Shown here one piece after another: positions 1 through 8,408 of a stretch of DNA of 64,000 nt; positions within the stretch are counted from its first letter, which is position 1; each line of letters opens with the position of its first letter. A program made the translations under genes and the position numbers. The notes beneath the pieces are model-generated. The model saw only the letters and a list, made by a program, of their open reading frames with translations. It did no database searches and was not told the origin of the DNA. Source of the DNA: VAZQ01 sp963785745 (GTDB lineage Bacteria; Pseudomonadota; Alphaproteobacteria; Rhizobiales; Xanthobacteraceae); the NCBI GenBank assembly GCA_963785745.1, contig CAWAWR010000030.1, positions 62,001-126,000 of the forward strand. The letters run 5' to 3'.

Positions 1-311
1 TCGTCGGCCTGGTGGAGCACGACGCCTACATCCTGACCTTCCTGCACACGATCAAGGAGCTCGGCACGTCGGCCGGCATCAATCCCTGGCCGCTGTGGTG
101 GATGATCCTGTGGTCCGGCACGCTCGGCAGCAACCTCACCATCGCCGGTGCTCCCGCACTCTATGTGGCGCTGCGCCTCGCCGAGAAGGAGGAAGACCGC
201 AAGGTCTCGCTGCGCGAGTTCCTGTCCTGGAGCGTGCCGTTCACGATTGTCGCGTCGGTGATCTGCTACGTGCTCGGCATGCTGATCTGGGTGCTGCCTT
301 ACGCGAATTGA
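1..311 (+). CDS. IT-superfamily (NhaD/ArsB-like) permease, C-terminal end only
   Basis: The reading frame is already open at the left edge of the window (in frame from base 3), so only the last about 100 residues are present. They contain a hydrophobic re-entrant-type segment with the Gly-Ser-Asn-x-Thr-Ile-Ala-Gly signature (SGTLGSNLTIAGAPA), a charged cytoplasmic stretch (LAEKEEDRK) and a final membrane helix. This is the usual C-terminal end of the ion-transporter superfamily that includes NhaD Na+/H+ antiporters, ArsB and SLC13 permeases. A second permease of the same superfamily lies 600 bases downstream with a stress protein between them, suggesting an ion-homeostasis group. The substrate cannot be read from this fragment. 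Confidence 0.7.
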   Translation, partial: VGLVEHDAYILTFLHTIKELGTSAGINPWPLWWMILWSGTLGSNLTIAGAPALYVALRLAEKEEDRKVSLREFLSWSVPFTIVASVICYVLGMLIWVLPYAN

Positions 312-394
312 CGCAGCGAATTGAGAGGCGGACGCGGGCACCGCCTCTCCGCCACATCAAGTCGGACACCGAATTCAATTCAGGAGTGAAGCCT

Positions 395-838
395 ATGTAC
401 AAGCACATCCTCATTCCGACCGACGGTTCGCCGCAATCCGCCAACGCGATTACCGGTGCGGTCGAGCTGGCCAAGGCGATAGGCGCCAAGGTGACCGGCC
501 TCTTCGCCGCCCCGCCGGCGACGCCGATCATCTATCGAGACAACCTGCCGTCCGGATTTGGGACAATGGAAGATCACAAGCGGATCATCGATGAAAGTGC
601 GGCCCGCTATCTCGACGTCGTTAAACAGGCGGCGAAACAGGCTGGCGTTCCATGCGAGGTCATGACCCTGACCAGCGACTATCCGGCCGACACGATTCTG
701 GAGACCGCCGCCAAACGTAACTGCGATCTCATCGTGATGGCGACCCACGGCCGCCGCGGCATCAGTGGTGTCTTGCTCGGCAGCGAGACGCAGCGGGTCA
801 TCACCCACGCCAAAATTCCCGTGCTGGTTTATCCCTAG
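395..838 (+). CDS. Universal stress protein (UspA family)
   Basis: A 147-residue single-domain UspA protein, the family's usual size. It opens with the typical first strand MYKHILIPTDGS and ends with an ATHGRRG...LLGSETQRV segment, the ATP-binding glycine-rich loop of the nucleotide-binding Usp subgroup, followed by a final PVLVYP strand. The ATG at 395 is chosen because the Usp fold begins exactly there and a CAGGAG ribosome site lies about 9 bases upstream; an in-frame upstream extension would add sequence unlike the family. It lies between two ion permeases, a common arrangement for stress proteins accompanying transporters. Cytoplasmic; the physiological signal is unknown. Confidence 0.9.
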   Translation: MYKHILIPTDGSPQSANAITGAVELAKAIGAKVTGLFAAPPATPIIYRDNLPSGFGTMEDHKRIIDESAARYLDVVKQAAKQAGVPCEVMTLTSDYPADTILETAAKRNCDLIVMATHGRRGISGVLLGSETQRVITHAKIPVLVYP

Positions 839-926
839 CAAACGCGTGCGACCAATAGACTTCGACCGACGGCGGTTATTGCGCGCATGCGGCGGCAAGG
901 CAACAATGCCGCCACGGGGGTAGAGA

Positions 927-2315
927 ATGCTGAGACGTCTCAGGGGAATGTCGCTATCGTTGGGGATCGCCATCGGCGCGCTGGCGCTTATGGCGCTCAT
1001 CGACTCGGCGTTGGCAGCCGAAGCAACCCGCACCGTCACGCCGCTCTATATCTTCGGCATTCCGGTCGATTTCATCCTGTTCGGCCTGACCCTGCTCGGC
1101 GTCGCGCTGTTCCACCACTATACGCTCTACGTCGCCCTGACCGGGCTTGCGGCCATCACGCTCTACAAGCTCATTTTCACCGGCTTCAAATTCGGCGTGG
1201 GGCTGACCGGCTTCGCGCTGCACATGCAGCACGAGTGGGTGATCCTGGCCAACCTGTTCCTGCTGCTGATGGGCTTCGCGCTGCTTTCGCGCCATTTCGA
1301 GCTGAGCCGCGTGCCCGACGCGATGCCGGCCTATCTGCCGGACGACTGGAAGGGCGGCGTCGCCCTTTTGGCGGTCGTGTTCGTGCTGTCGAGCTTCCTC
1401 GACAATATCGCCGCGGCATTGATCGGCGGCACGATGGCGCGTCATGTGTTCCGCGGCAAGGTTCACATCGGCTATCTCGCCGCCATCGTGGCGGCATCGA
1501 ACGCCGGCGGCTCCGGGAGCGTCGTGGGCGACACCACGACCACGATGATGTGGATCGACGGAATCAGCCCGTTGTCGGTCGTGGAGGCCTATGTCGCGGC
1601 CGCCGTTGCGCTTGCGGTTTTCGCCGTTCCCGCCGCGCTCCAGCAGCATCGCTACTCGCCGATCGTGAGGGAGGCGCCGGTCGGCCTTCAGATCGAGTGG
1701 ATCCGCGTCGCGATCGTCGCGGCGATCCTGATCGCGGCGATCCTCGCCAATGTCACCGCCAATCTCCAATTCCCGGCATTGCTCGACATTATTCCGGTGA
1801 TCGGGCTCGCCGTGTGGGTTGTGATCCTTGCCGCAGCGCCGCTGCGGCAGCCCGATTGGGCGGTTATGCCCGAAACCTTCAAGGGCACGATCTTCTTGCT
1901 CGCGCTGGTGACGTGCGCTTCGCTGATGCCGGTCGAAGAACTGCCGCTTGCGTCGTGGCAGACTGCGCTCGGCCTCGGCTTCCTGTCGGCGGTCTTCGAC
2001 AACATCCCGCTGACCGCGCTGGCGCTTAAGCAGGGCGGCTACGACTGGGGCTATCTGGCCTACACCGTCGGCTTTGGCGGCTCGATGATCTGGTTCGGAT
2101 CGTCAGCCGGAGTGGCGCTGTCGAACATGTATCCGGAAGCCAAATCGGTCGGACGGTGGATCCGCCATGGGTGGCATGTCGCGATCGCCTATGTGATCGG
2201 CTTCTTCGTGATGCTCGCGATCCTCGGCTGGAAACCCGATGCAGAGCATCGCAAGCGAACCGATCTTCCGAACGCGACGCCGGTGGTCGCGATGGTGGTG
2301 GCCGCGAGCCGTTAG
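927..2315 (+). CDS. SLC13/NhaD-like sodium:proton antiporter or anion permease
   Basis: A 462-residue polytopic membrane protein with about 11-12 hydrophobic segments. Both inverted halves carry the Asp-Asn-Ile element typical of IT-superfamily carriers: SSFLDNIAAALIGG in the first half and SAVFDNIPLTALALK in the second. Each is followed by a glycine- and serine-rich loop (SNAGGSGSVVGDTTTT; GFGGSMIWFGSSAG). This layout is seen in NhaD antiporters and related citrate/dicarboxylate permeases, so the family is secure but the ion or substrate is not. The ATG at 927 follows a GGGGG-rich site; an alternative ATG at 948 would remove seven residues. It probably belongs to the same ion-homeostasis group as the permease fragment at the window edge. 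Confidence 0.8.
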   Translation: MLRRLRGMSLSLGIAIGALALMALIDSALAAEATRTVTPLYIFGIPVDFILFGLTLLGVALFHHYTLYVALTGLAAITLYKLIFTGFKFGVGLTGFALHMQHEWVILANLFLLLMGFALLSRHFELSRVPDAMPAYLPDDWKGGVALLAVVFVLSSFLDNIAAALIGGTMARHVFRGKVHIGYLAAIVAASNAGGSGSVVGDTTTTMMWIDGISPLSVVEAYVAAAVALAVFAVPAALQQHRYSPIVREAPVGLQIEWIRVAIVAAILIAAILANVTANLQFPALLDIIPVIGLAVWVVILAAAPLRQPDWAVMPETFKGTIFLLALVTCASLMPVEELPLASWQTALGLGFLSAVFDNIPLTALALKQGGYDWGYLAYTVGFGGSMIWFGSSAGVALSNMYPEAKSVGRWIRHGWHVAIAYVIGFFVMLAILGWKPDAEHRKRTDLPNATPVVAMVVAASR

Positions 2316-2691
2316 GCGGCCTGTTGCTCGCTACAGCGCCAGGAATTCCTGTAGCGCCGCAATGACTTTGGAAACGGCCTGTCGCAACCAGTCATCGTAG
2401 AACTACGGACCATTCGATACGACTGCCGCTGCTCACGCGTCCGCACTAGTTGTTATGGGCTAGAACCTTCCAGGCCGGGCCCCTCTGGCAGTCCTCCACG
2501 GACTGCGATGTCGGACTGGACTCCACAGTCGGAGTGGCCCGCGTGGCACTTTCACCGCAACACGCATTGCGCGTGGATTCCTCATCCATCGAAACGTCGT
2601 CGCGTGGCTTTGCCATGCGCGATGCGTATTTCGATGGGCGGGGATCGATGCGGGCCCTCCTCACATCGCAGCGATGGAGGGTCGTCGCACC
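2316..2691 (+). other. Long leader region upstream of the TerC-family gene, with competing hairpins
   Basis: About 375 bases without a convincing gene. A 7-bp hairpin (GCAGTCC at 2488-2494 with GGACTGC at 2500-2506) is followed by a 5-bp hairpin (ACTCC 2520-2524 with GGAGT 2531-2535). A second GGACTG copy at 2513-2518 could replace the first as partner of 2489-2494. Mutually exclusive pairing upstream of a TerC-family gene would fit a regulatory leader, since such genes are often under the yybP-ykoY manganese riboswitch, but I cannot find that riboswitch's conserved core here. Function unassigned. Confidence 0.25.
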
Positions 2692-3360
2692 ATGTTGGAA
2701 GCCATCTTCAACGCCGACGCATTGTCGGCCTTGTTCAAAGTCATCCTCATCGACCTCGTGCTGGCCGGCGACAACGCAATCGTCATCGGCCTCGCAGCGG
2801 CGGGCCTGCCGGAACACCAGCGCGCCAAGGCGATTCTGATCGGCATCGCCGCCGCGACGGCGCTGCGCATCGGCTTCGCCGGCGTCACCACGCAACTGCT
2901 TCAGATTGTCGGCTTGCTGTTCGCCGGCGGCCTGTTGCTGCTGTGGGTCTGCTGGAAGATGTGGCGCGAGCTGCGCGCCATGCATGAAGCCGAGAACGCG
3001 GCCAACGAGGCGCTCGCCGATTTCGACATCAATGCCGACGGCACGATCGCAGCCGTCACGCCGCGCAAGACGTTGTCGCAGGCGGCTTGGCAGATCATCA
3101 TCGCCGACATATCGATGTCGCTCGACAACGTGCTGGCGGTCGCCGGCGCCGCGCGCGACCATCCCTACGTGCTGGTCTTCGGCCTCCTGCTGTCGATCGC
3201 GCTGATGGGCGTCGCCGCGAGCTTCATCGCGCGCCTGCTCCAGAAGCACCGCTGGATCGCCTATGTCGGCCTCGCGGTCATCCTCTATGTGGCGGTCGAG
3301 ATGTGCATCCGCGGAAGCATCGAGATCAAGCCGATCGTCGTGGCGATGCTCGGCATATGA
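2692..3360 (+). CDS. TerC family integral membrane protein (YjbE-type metal exporter)
   Basis: A 222-residue membrane protein with about seven helices. It carries the two acidic-polar motifs that define the TerC family: AGDNAIVIG near residues 25-33 and MSLDNVLAVAG near residues 142-152, each within a membrane helix. Members of the YjbE subgroup act in metal-ion (often manganese) efflux or metalation of exported proteins; that role is family knowledge, not shown here. The ATG at 2692 is preferred over 2674 because GGAGG (2676-2680) lies about 11 bases before it. A good hairpin terminator follows directly. The leader upstream is long and structured. Confidence 0.85.
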   Translation: MLEAIFNADALSALFKVILIDLVLAGDNAIVIGLAAAGLPEHQRAKAILIGIAAATALRIGFAGVTTQLLQIVGLLFAGGLLLLWVCWKMWRELRAMHEAENAANEALADFDINADGTIAAVTPRKTLSQAAWQIIIADISMSLDNVLAVAGAARDHPYVLVFGLLLSIALMGVAASFIARLLQKHRWIAYVGLAVILYVAVEMCIRGSIEIKPIVVAMLGI

Positions 3361-3362
3361 AG

Positions 3363-3400
3363 AAGGGGCGCGCCGCAGATTCCTGCCGGCGCGCCTTTCC
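3363..3400 (+). terminator. Rho-independent terminator after the TerC-family gene
   Basis: A 9-bp GC-only stem (GGCGCGCCG at 3367-3375 pairing with CGGCGCGCC at 3387-3395), extended by A/G residues on the left and TTT on the right. It begins a few bases after the stop codon. Confidence 0.7.
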
Positions 3401-3496
3401 ACCCCACGGACGCGAGTTTAGAGTTACGCCAACCGGGCCGCCATCGGCCGCGGAAAAAGCAGCGGGCAACTCAGAGCCGCTCCGTGGGAGAGAAAC

Positions 3497-4363
3497 ATGA
3501 TCGGAATTCTTGGCCGCTTCAGTATTGCCGTTTCGGTGCTGGTTTGCGCCCTGGCAAACGCGGGATCCGCCGTCGAGCTCGACCCGAAGGCGGTGGTCTT
3601 CCAAACGCCGAACCAGTTCAAGTGGCGCGATCCGTTCAACAAGTCGCCGAGCAACGCGGTGTTGCTCCATGGCGACGGCGTGAACGGCTTCTATGTGAGC
3701 CTCACCAAGTGGAACAAGGGAGGTAATTTCAGCCGCCCGCATTCCCACGCCAACGATCGAATGATCTATGTCCTCGGCGGGACCTGGTGGAACGGCACCG
3801 GCACGTCGTTCGATCCCCCCAATACGATCCCGATGCGCGCCGGCACGTTCGTTACCCATCATGCCAAAGGCGTGCACTGGGACGGCGCCAAGGATGAAGA
3901 GGACGCCGTGCTGGTGATTGCCGGCGTCGGCCCCGCCGCCAGCACGCAGGCGACCCAGACCCAGGGCACGTTCAGCACGCTCAATTCTTCAGCGGTGACG
4001 TTCCTGACGCCGGAGCAATTCAAATGGCGCGATCCGTTCAACAAGTCCCCGACCAATCAGGTCATCCTGTATGGCGATCCGTCGAAGGAAGGCCCCTACA
4101 TGGTGATCAACCGGTTCTCGCCGGGGTCCTTCAGCCGCCCGCACTTCCACCCCAATGACCGCTTCATCACGGTGCTGAAGGGGCCGTGGTGGGTCGGTAG
4201 TGGGTCGAAATTCGACACCAACAACACCGTCCCCATGCCCACGGGCACGTTCGTGACCCATTTCGGCAAGGGTATCCACTACGACGGCGCCAAGGATGAG
4301 GAAGTGATGGTCCTGATCACCGGCATGGGACCGGCGACCAGCACGCAGGTGAAGCAGGACTAG
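3497..4363 (+). CDS. Secreted tandem-cupin (bicupin) protein
   Basis: A 288-residue protein with an N-terminal signal peptide (hydrophobic stretch ending near ANAGSA) followed by two near-identical cupin units of about 130 residues. Each unit starts with an FKWRDPFNKSP segment and carries a metal-type His pair (RPHSH at 80-84; RPHFH at 214-218), then ND(R)xIxVLxGxWW and a late GTFVTH...KG element. Both units keep their histidines, so both may bind metal. Close internal identity points to fairly recent tandem duplication of one cupin. A GGGAGAG site precedes the ATG. Periplasmic location is inferred; the reaction, if any, is unknown. Confidence 0.8.
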   Translation: MIGILGRFSIAVSVLVCALANAGSAVELDPKAVVFQTPNQFKWRDPFNKSPSNAVLLHGDGVNGFYVSLTKWNKGGNFSRPHSHANDRMIYVLGGTWWNGTGTSFDPPNTIPMRAGTFVTHHAKGVHWDGAKDEEDAVLVIAGVGPAASTQATQTQGTFSTLNSSAVTFLTPEQFKWRDPFNKSPTNQVILYGDPSKEGPYMVINRFSPGSFSRPHFHPNDRFITVLKGPWWVGSGSKFDTNNTVPMPTGTFVTHFGKGIHYDGAKDEEVMVLITGMGPATSTQVKQD

Positions 4364-4373
4364 TTGGTAAGAG

Positions 4374-5588
4374 CTAGGCGGCGGTTTGCGCGTGGACCAG
4401 CCCTGACGGGATCAGGTCCCTGCGCTTGTGCATGAGGTCCAACGTCGCGACCTCGACACGGTTGCGGCCACGCTCCTTGGCGTAATAGAGCGCCTGATCG
4501 GCTTGCGCCAAAAGCTCCGGCAGGTCGAACGTGTCATCCTGGTTCAACACCACGCCGATGCTGACGGTCGCACCGACTGCGTAACCATCGACATAGGCGG
4601 CCGCCTCGACAAAATGCCGGTGGATGCTTTCCGCCAGTGCAATCGCGTCCTCGCGCCGGACATTGCGGAGCACGGCCGCGAATTCCTCGCCGCCAAGCCG
4701 GCCAAACAGATCGGCGGCACGAATGGTCTCGCGGGTGCTTTCGGCAAAAACCTGCAGCACGCGATCGCCGATGGCGTGACCGAAACGGTCGTTGATCGAC
4801 TTGAAATGGTCGAGATCCATCAGCAGCACAGCCGTCGGACCGGCGGCTGCGGAATGGCTGGCCGTCAGCTCCGACGCGTCGTTCAGGAACGAGCGGCGGT
4901 TGGCGATGCCGGTCAGCGAGTCGACCATCGCGGCGGTCCGGTGACAGAATTCGGTGCGCTCCTTCGCCATCGCAAGCAGGATGAAGGCGATCGAGATCGT
5001 GAACATCAGCGCCTCGAAGCTGATCACGGTCAGCCAGACGCTCTCGAACGGGCCGACCGGCGGCCATGGCAGCAGGGAGGCGAGCGGCGTGCGCAGCAGG
5101 AAGATCGAACCGTGCGCGAACAGCACGAAGATCGCCGGCCAGCGCGACACCAGCGGCTCTTCGCGCCCGCGCCAGAATTCGTATGCCGTGAGCCACGTAT
5201 AGGTCGCGATGATGGCGGACGCGAACAGGAAGCGGAGCTCTTGCTGGCTGCCAATGCCCGGCAGCTGACAGACGGCCAGCCACACCAGGGGTCCGGCCAT
5301 CACCGCCAGCAGCAGCGGCCTGCGGCCGTCGAACACGCGCGCGCCGGTCCAGGTCACGGCGAAGGACAAGAACAGCAGAGCGTTGGCGAGGTCGATCGAA
5401 ATGATCTGCGGCACCGACCCGAACTGGCCGAACAGAACGATCGAGCCGGCACGCATCAGATGCGCGCAGCCCCACCAGGCCACGGCACGGATCTCCAAGT
5501 TCTGGATCCACGCGAATAACAGCAGCAATCCGAGGATCGCTTCGACGTAGATCGTGACAAGGAAAAGGGTGTGGATGTCGAGAGTCAT
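4374..5588 (-). CDS. Membrane-anchored diguanylate cyclase (GGDEF)
   Basis: A 404-residue protein: about seven membrane helices in the first 230 residues, then a C-terminal GGDEF domain. The active-site loop is GGEEF (about residues 299-303). The product-inhibition I-site RAAD lies exactly five residues before it, so both catalysis and feedback inhibition by c-di-GMP look intact. The domain entry (MVDSLTGIANRRSF) and the metal-site strand (LLMDLDHFKSINDRFGH) are also present. The start at 5588 is chosen because the membrane domain begins there (MTLDIHTLF); an open extension upstream is Arg/Ser-rich and unlike the family. Convergent with the bicupin gene, with a 10-base gap. The sensed signal is unknown. 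Confidence 0.9.
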   Translation of the reverse strand: MTLDIHTLFLVTIYVEAILGLLLLFAWIQNLEIRAVAWWGCAHLMRAGSIVLFGQFGSVPQIISIDLANALLFLSFAVTWTGARVFDGRRPLLLAVMAGPLVWLAVCQLPGIGSQQELRFLFASAIIATYTWLTAYEFWRGREEPLVSRWPAIFVLFAHGSIFLLRTPLASLLPWPPVGPFESVWLTVISFEALMFTISIAFILLAMAKERTEFCHRTAAMVDSLTGIANRRSFLNDASELTASHSAAAGPTAVLLMDLDHFKSINDRFGHAIGDRVLQVFAESTRETIRAADLFGRLGGEEFAAVLRNVRREDAIALAESIHRHFVEAAAYVDGYAVGATVSIGVVLNQDDTFDLPELLAQADQALYYAKERGRNRVEVATLDLMHKRRDLIPSGLVHAQTAA

Positions 5589-5869
5589 CAAACGCTGCGC
5601 CGACCCGCCGGATCTCAGAAACGAGGAACTCAGGAACTCTGATGTCCCATCACGAAAACTAGGGTTGGCACCGTAAGAATAGGTGAATCCGCTGCGAGAC
5701 TTTGCTCCTGACATCGGAACTAATGATGCATTGCATTGCCATGGTTTCGGCAACCGTTCCGCTTTCCGTAAAATTCGAATGACGACGCGTGCGCTGCCGG
5801 GTCGCGATTGTGCGATCGCCAGGCGACGTGCATCCTCATGGTCGAGATTTTGACCGTTCCGGGGGCTGC

Positions 5870-6895
5870 GTGGGACGTCTGACCTTTCTGGCTGCGATGA
5901 CGGCGGCCCTTCCCTTCGCCGTCCCGACAACACCGGCGCGGGCCCAGACGCCGGCTGAATTCTACAAGGGCCGGACGATCGAGGTCGGCATCAGTTCGAC
6001 CGTCGGCGGCGGCTACGACGCCCACGCGCGCATGCTCGCGCGTCACATGGGAAAGTACATCCCCGGCAATCCCACGATCGTGCCGAAGAACATCGAGGGC
6101 GCCGGCGGATTGCGGCTGGCCAACTTGCTCTTCAACACGGCGCCACGCGACGGGACGAGTTTCGGGACCATCTACCGCGCGACCGCCTTCGAACCGCTGT
6201 TTGGCAACAAGGCCGCGCAGTTCGACGCCACCCGGTTCACCTGGATCGGCAGCGCCAGCAGCGAAGTCAGTCTCTGCGTGTCGTGGCGCGCCAGCGGAAT
6301 CACGAATTTCAATGACATGCTGTCGAAGGAGCTGGTGGTCGCCCATTCCGGCGCCGGCGCCGATGCCTATCAGTTCAGCCGGATCATCAACGGCGTGCTC
6401 GGCACCCGTATGCGCCTCATCGGCGGCTATCGCGGCGGCAACGAAATGCTGTTGGCGATGGAGCGCGGCGAGGTCGGCGGCCGCTGCGGCTGGTCGTGGT
6501 CGAGCGTGCAGGCGACTCGCCGGGAATGGATCGAGCGCAAGCAGGTCAACCTGCTCACCCAACTGGCGCTGAGCAAGCACCCAGACTTGCCCGACATTCC
6601 GCTGGTCATCGACCTCGCAAAGACCGACGAGCAGCGCGACATCCTGCGTCTCGTGTTCGCGCGCCAGCAGATCGCCTACCCGTTCCTGGCGCCGCCCGGC
6701 GTGCCGCCGGATCGCGTCGAGGTGTTGCGCGCCGCATTCCTCAAGGCCATGGCCGATCCCGAGCTTCTGGCCGATGCCGCCAAGGCGCGGCTCGAAGTGC
6801 TCCCTGCATCAGGCGGCGACGTGCAAAAACTGGTGTCGGAGCTTTATGCCACGCCTGCCCCGGTTGTCGAAAAGGCGTCCGAAATGCTCAAATAG
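5870..6895 (+). CDS. Periplasmic Bug/TctC-type solute receptor, copy 1 of a local subfamily
   Basis: 341 residues from a GTG at 5870. That start gives a normal signal peptide (MGRLTFLAAM...ARAQ) and a length matching its two paralogues; the longer open frame upstream lacks family character. The mature part begins TPAEFYKGRTIEVGISSTVGGGYDA, where the Gly-rich loop corresponds to the carboxylate-binding loop of tripartite tricarboxylate (Bug/TctC) receptors. Later landmarks include PGNPTIVPKNIEGAGG and PLFGNKAAQFD. No TctA/TctB membrane partner is nearby. It heads a same-strand run with a second receptor, a Rieske protein, an amidohydrolase and a third receptor, suggesting capture of an organic acid degraded by that operon. 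Confidence 0.8.
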   Translation: MGRLTFLAAMTAALPFAVPTTPARAQTPAEFYKGRTIEVGISSTVGGGYDAHARMLARHMGKYIPGNPTIVPKNIEGAGGLRLANLLFNTAPRDGTSFGTIYRATAFEPLFGNKAAQFDATRFTWIGSASSEVSLCVSWRASGITNFNDMLSKELVVAHSGAGADAYQFSRIINGVLGTRMRLIGGYRGGNEMLLAMERGEVGGRCGWSWSSVQATRREWIERKQVNLLTQLALSKHPDLPDIPLVIDLAKTDEQRDILRLVFARQQIAYPFLAPPGVPPDRVEVLRAAFLKAMADPELLADAAKARLEVLPASGGDVQKLVSELYATPAPVVEKASEMLK

Positions 6896-6943
6896 GCGGA
6901 CAAGCCTCGGCGACAGAGAACAGCCGCGGGCACGGGGAGAGGC

Positions 6944-7960
6944 ATGCGACCGATCGCATCTGCCGGCATAATCGCGGCTGCTCTCGCGTTGGTGTCCCCT
7001 GTTCGCGCCCAGACGCCCGCCGAGTTCTACCGCGGCAAGACGATCAATCTGGACATCGGTTCGAGTGTTGGCGGTGGCTATGACATCCACGGCCGGCTCC
7101 TGGCGCGTCACATCGGAAAACATATCCCAGGCAATCCGACGATCGTCCCCAGAAACGTCGAAGGCGCCGGTGGCCTGCGTCTGGCGAACATTTTCTACAA
7201 CTCCGCGCCGCGCGACGGCACGGCGTTCGGCATCGTATTCCGCAGCATCCCGTTCGATCCGCTGCTCGGCAACAAGGCCGCCCAATTCGATGCGACCAAA
7301 TTTTCCTGGATTGGGAGCACCAGCAACGAAGTCTCAATCTGCGTGGCGTGGCACACCAGCGGCGTGGCCTCGATCGACGACTTGCGGAAAACCGACCTCG
7401 TCGTCGGCTCGACCGGCAACAACGCGGACACCAGCATATTTGCGAAAGTCATCAACGGCGTGCTTGGCACGCGGATGAAGGTCGTCACCGGTTATCCGGG
7501 CGGCAACGAAATCTCACTGGCGCTCGAGCGCGGCGAACTCGGCGGCCGCTGCGCCTGGTCGTGGTCGGCGGTCAAGGCAACACAAATCGCCTGGATCGAG
7601 CAAAAGCAGATGCACGTCCTGGTCCAGCTCGGGCTCAGCAAGCATCCCGACCTGCCCCATATTCCGCTCGTCGTCGACCTCGCGAAAACCCCCGACGAGC
7701 GCAACATCGCGAGACTCGTGTTCGCGCGCCAGGAATTCGCCTGGCCCTTTGTCGCGCCGCCCGGCGTGCCCAAAGATCGGACTGACGCATTGCGGGCAGC
7801 CTTCAATGCGACCATGAAGGACCCGGCCTATCTGGCGGAGGCCGAAAAGGCGAAACTCGAAATCATGCCGGTCGCGGGCGAGAGCATCGCGCGGCTCATC
7901 ACTGAGCTCTACGCAACGCCGGCGCAAATCGTTCAGAAGACCGCGGACATGATCAAGTAG
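6944..7960 (+). CDS. Periplasmic Bug/TctC-type solute receptor, copy 2
   Basis: 338 residues with a clean signal peptide ending at VRAQ, directly followed by TPAEFYRGKTINLDIGSSVGGGYDI, the same mature start as the upstream paralogue. The two align end to end (GNPTIVP, RLANIFYNSAPRDG, PLLGNKAAQFDATKF, WSWSAVKAT), so they arose by tandem duplication. The ATG follows a GGGGAGAG site with 48 bases separating it from the preceding gene, and the Rieske gene begins 8 bases after its stop, indicating one transcript. No transporter membrane subunits accompany it. Confidence 0.8.
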   Translation: MRPIASAGIIAAALALVSPVRAQTPAEFYRGKTINLDIGSSVGGGYDIHGRLLARHIGKHIPGNPTIVPRNVEGAGGLRLANIFYNSAPRDGTAFGIVFRSIPFDPLLGNKAAQFDATKFSWIGSTSNEVSICVAWHTSGVASIDDLRKTDLVVGSTGNNADTSIFAKVINGVLGTRMKVVTGYPGGNEISLALERGELGGRCAWSWSAVKATQIAWIEQKQMHVLVQLGLSKHPDLPHIPLVVDLAKTPDERNIARLVFARQEFAWPFVAPPGVPKDRTDALRAAFNATMKDPAYLAEAEKAKLEIMPVAGESIARLITELYATPAQIVQKTADMIK

Positions 7961-7968
7961 GAGGCGGA

Positions 7969-8337
7969 ATGCCGGAAGTGTTCGTTTCCAAGATTGACGA
8001 CTTCGCCGAGGGCGATCGCCGTATCGTATTCCACGGCGGACTGGAGATCGGCGTGTTTCACTGGCAGGGCGGCTTCTACGCCTACGAAAACCTCTGCCTG
8101 CACCAGGGCGGCCCCTGCTGCGAAGGCGTCATCATGCACAAGGTCGAGGACGTGCTCGCGCCCGACAAGACCTGGCTCGGCCAGAAATTCTCCGCCGACG
8201 AAGCGCATTTCGTCTGCCCCTGGCACGGTTACGAATACGACATCCGGACCGGCGAATGCATCGGCAATCGCAAGCTCCGCCTCAAATCGTTCGAGGTGCT
8301 ACGGCGCGGCGACGAGCTCTACGTCGTGGCCGGCTAA
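7969..8337 (+). CDS. Rieske [2Fe-2S] ferredoxin-like protein
   Basis: A 122-residue single Rieske domain. The two cluster-binding boxes are present: NLCLHQGGP (Cys-x-His) and FVCPWHGYEYD (Cys-x2-His), followed by the usual strand RTGECIGN. The spacing between boxes is about 37 residues, much longer than the 15-17 typical of Rieske ferredoxins, so the cluster lobe carries an insert containing an extra Cys pair (GGPCCEG). No signal peptide, so cytoplasmic. Placed 8 bases after the receptor gene and before the amidohydrolase; it may supply electrons to an oxygenase encoded elsewhere, since none is in this window. Confidence 0.85.
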   Translation: MPEVFVSKIDDFAEGDRRIVFHGGLEIGVFHWQGGFYAYENLCLHQGGPCCEGVIMHKVEDVLAPDKTWLGQKFSADEAHFVCPWHGYEYDIRTGECIGNRKLRLKSFEVLRRGDELYVVAG

Positions 8338-8382
8338 GCATGACCCTGAAAAGGGGCAACCGGTTTTCGGAAAAGATCATGC
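8338..8382. repeat. Dispersed palindromic element of rhizobial genomes
   Basis: A 45-base imperfect palindrome starting GCATGACC and ending AGATCATGC with ACCGGTTTT in the centre. It matches, with a few changes, a repetitive intergenic palindrome I recall from Bradyrhizobium and other Hyphomicrobiales. It overlaps the end of the Rieske stop codon context and sits within the operon before the amidohydrolase, so it could act as an mRNA-stabilising or processing stem-loop. Confidence 0.75.
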
Positions 8383-8408
8383 GCAAGCAAGGAAGCTAGA
8401 GGAAATCC

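Noticed and set aside
2316..2691. A yybP-ykoY manganese riboswitch before the TerC-family gene
   Set aside because: The position is right but the conserved core sequences are not found; kept only as an unassigned structured leader.
8338..8382. Intrinsic terminator inside the catabolic operon
   Set aside because: No T-run follows and the sequence matches a dispersed rhizobial palindrome, so it is called a repeat.
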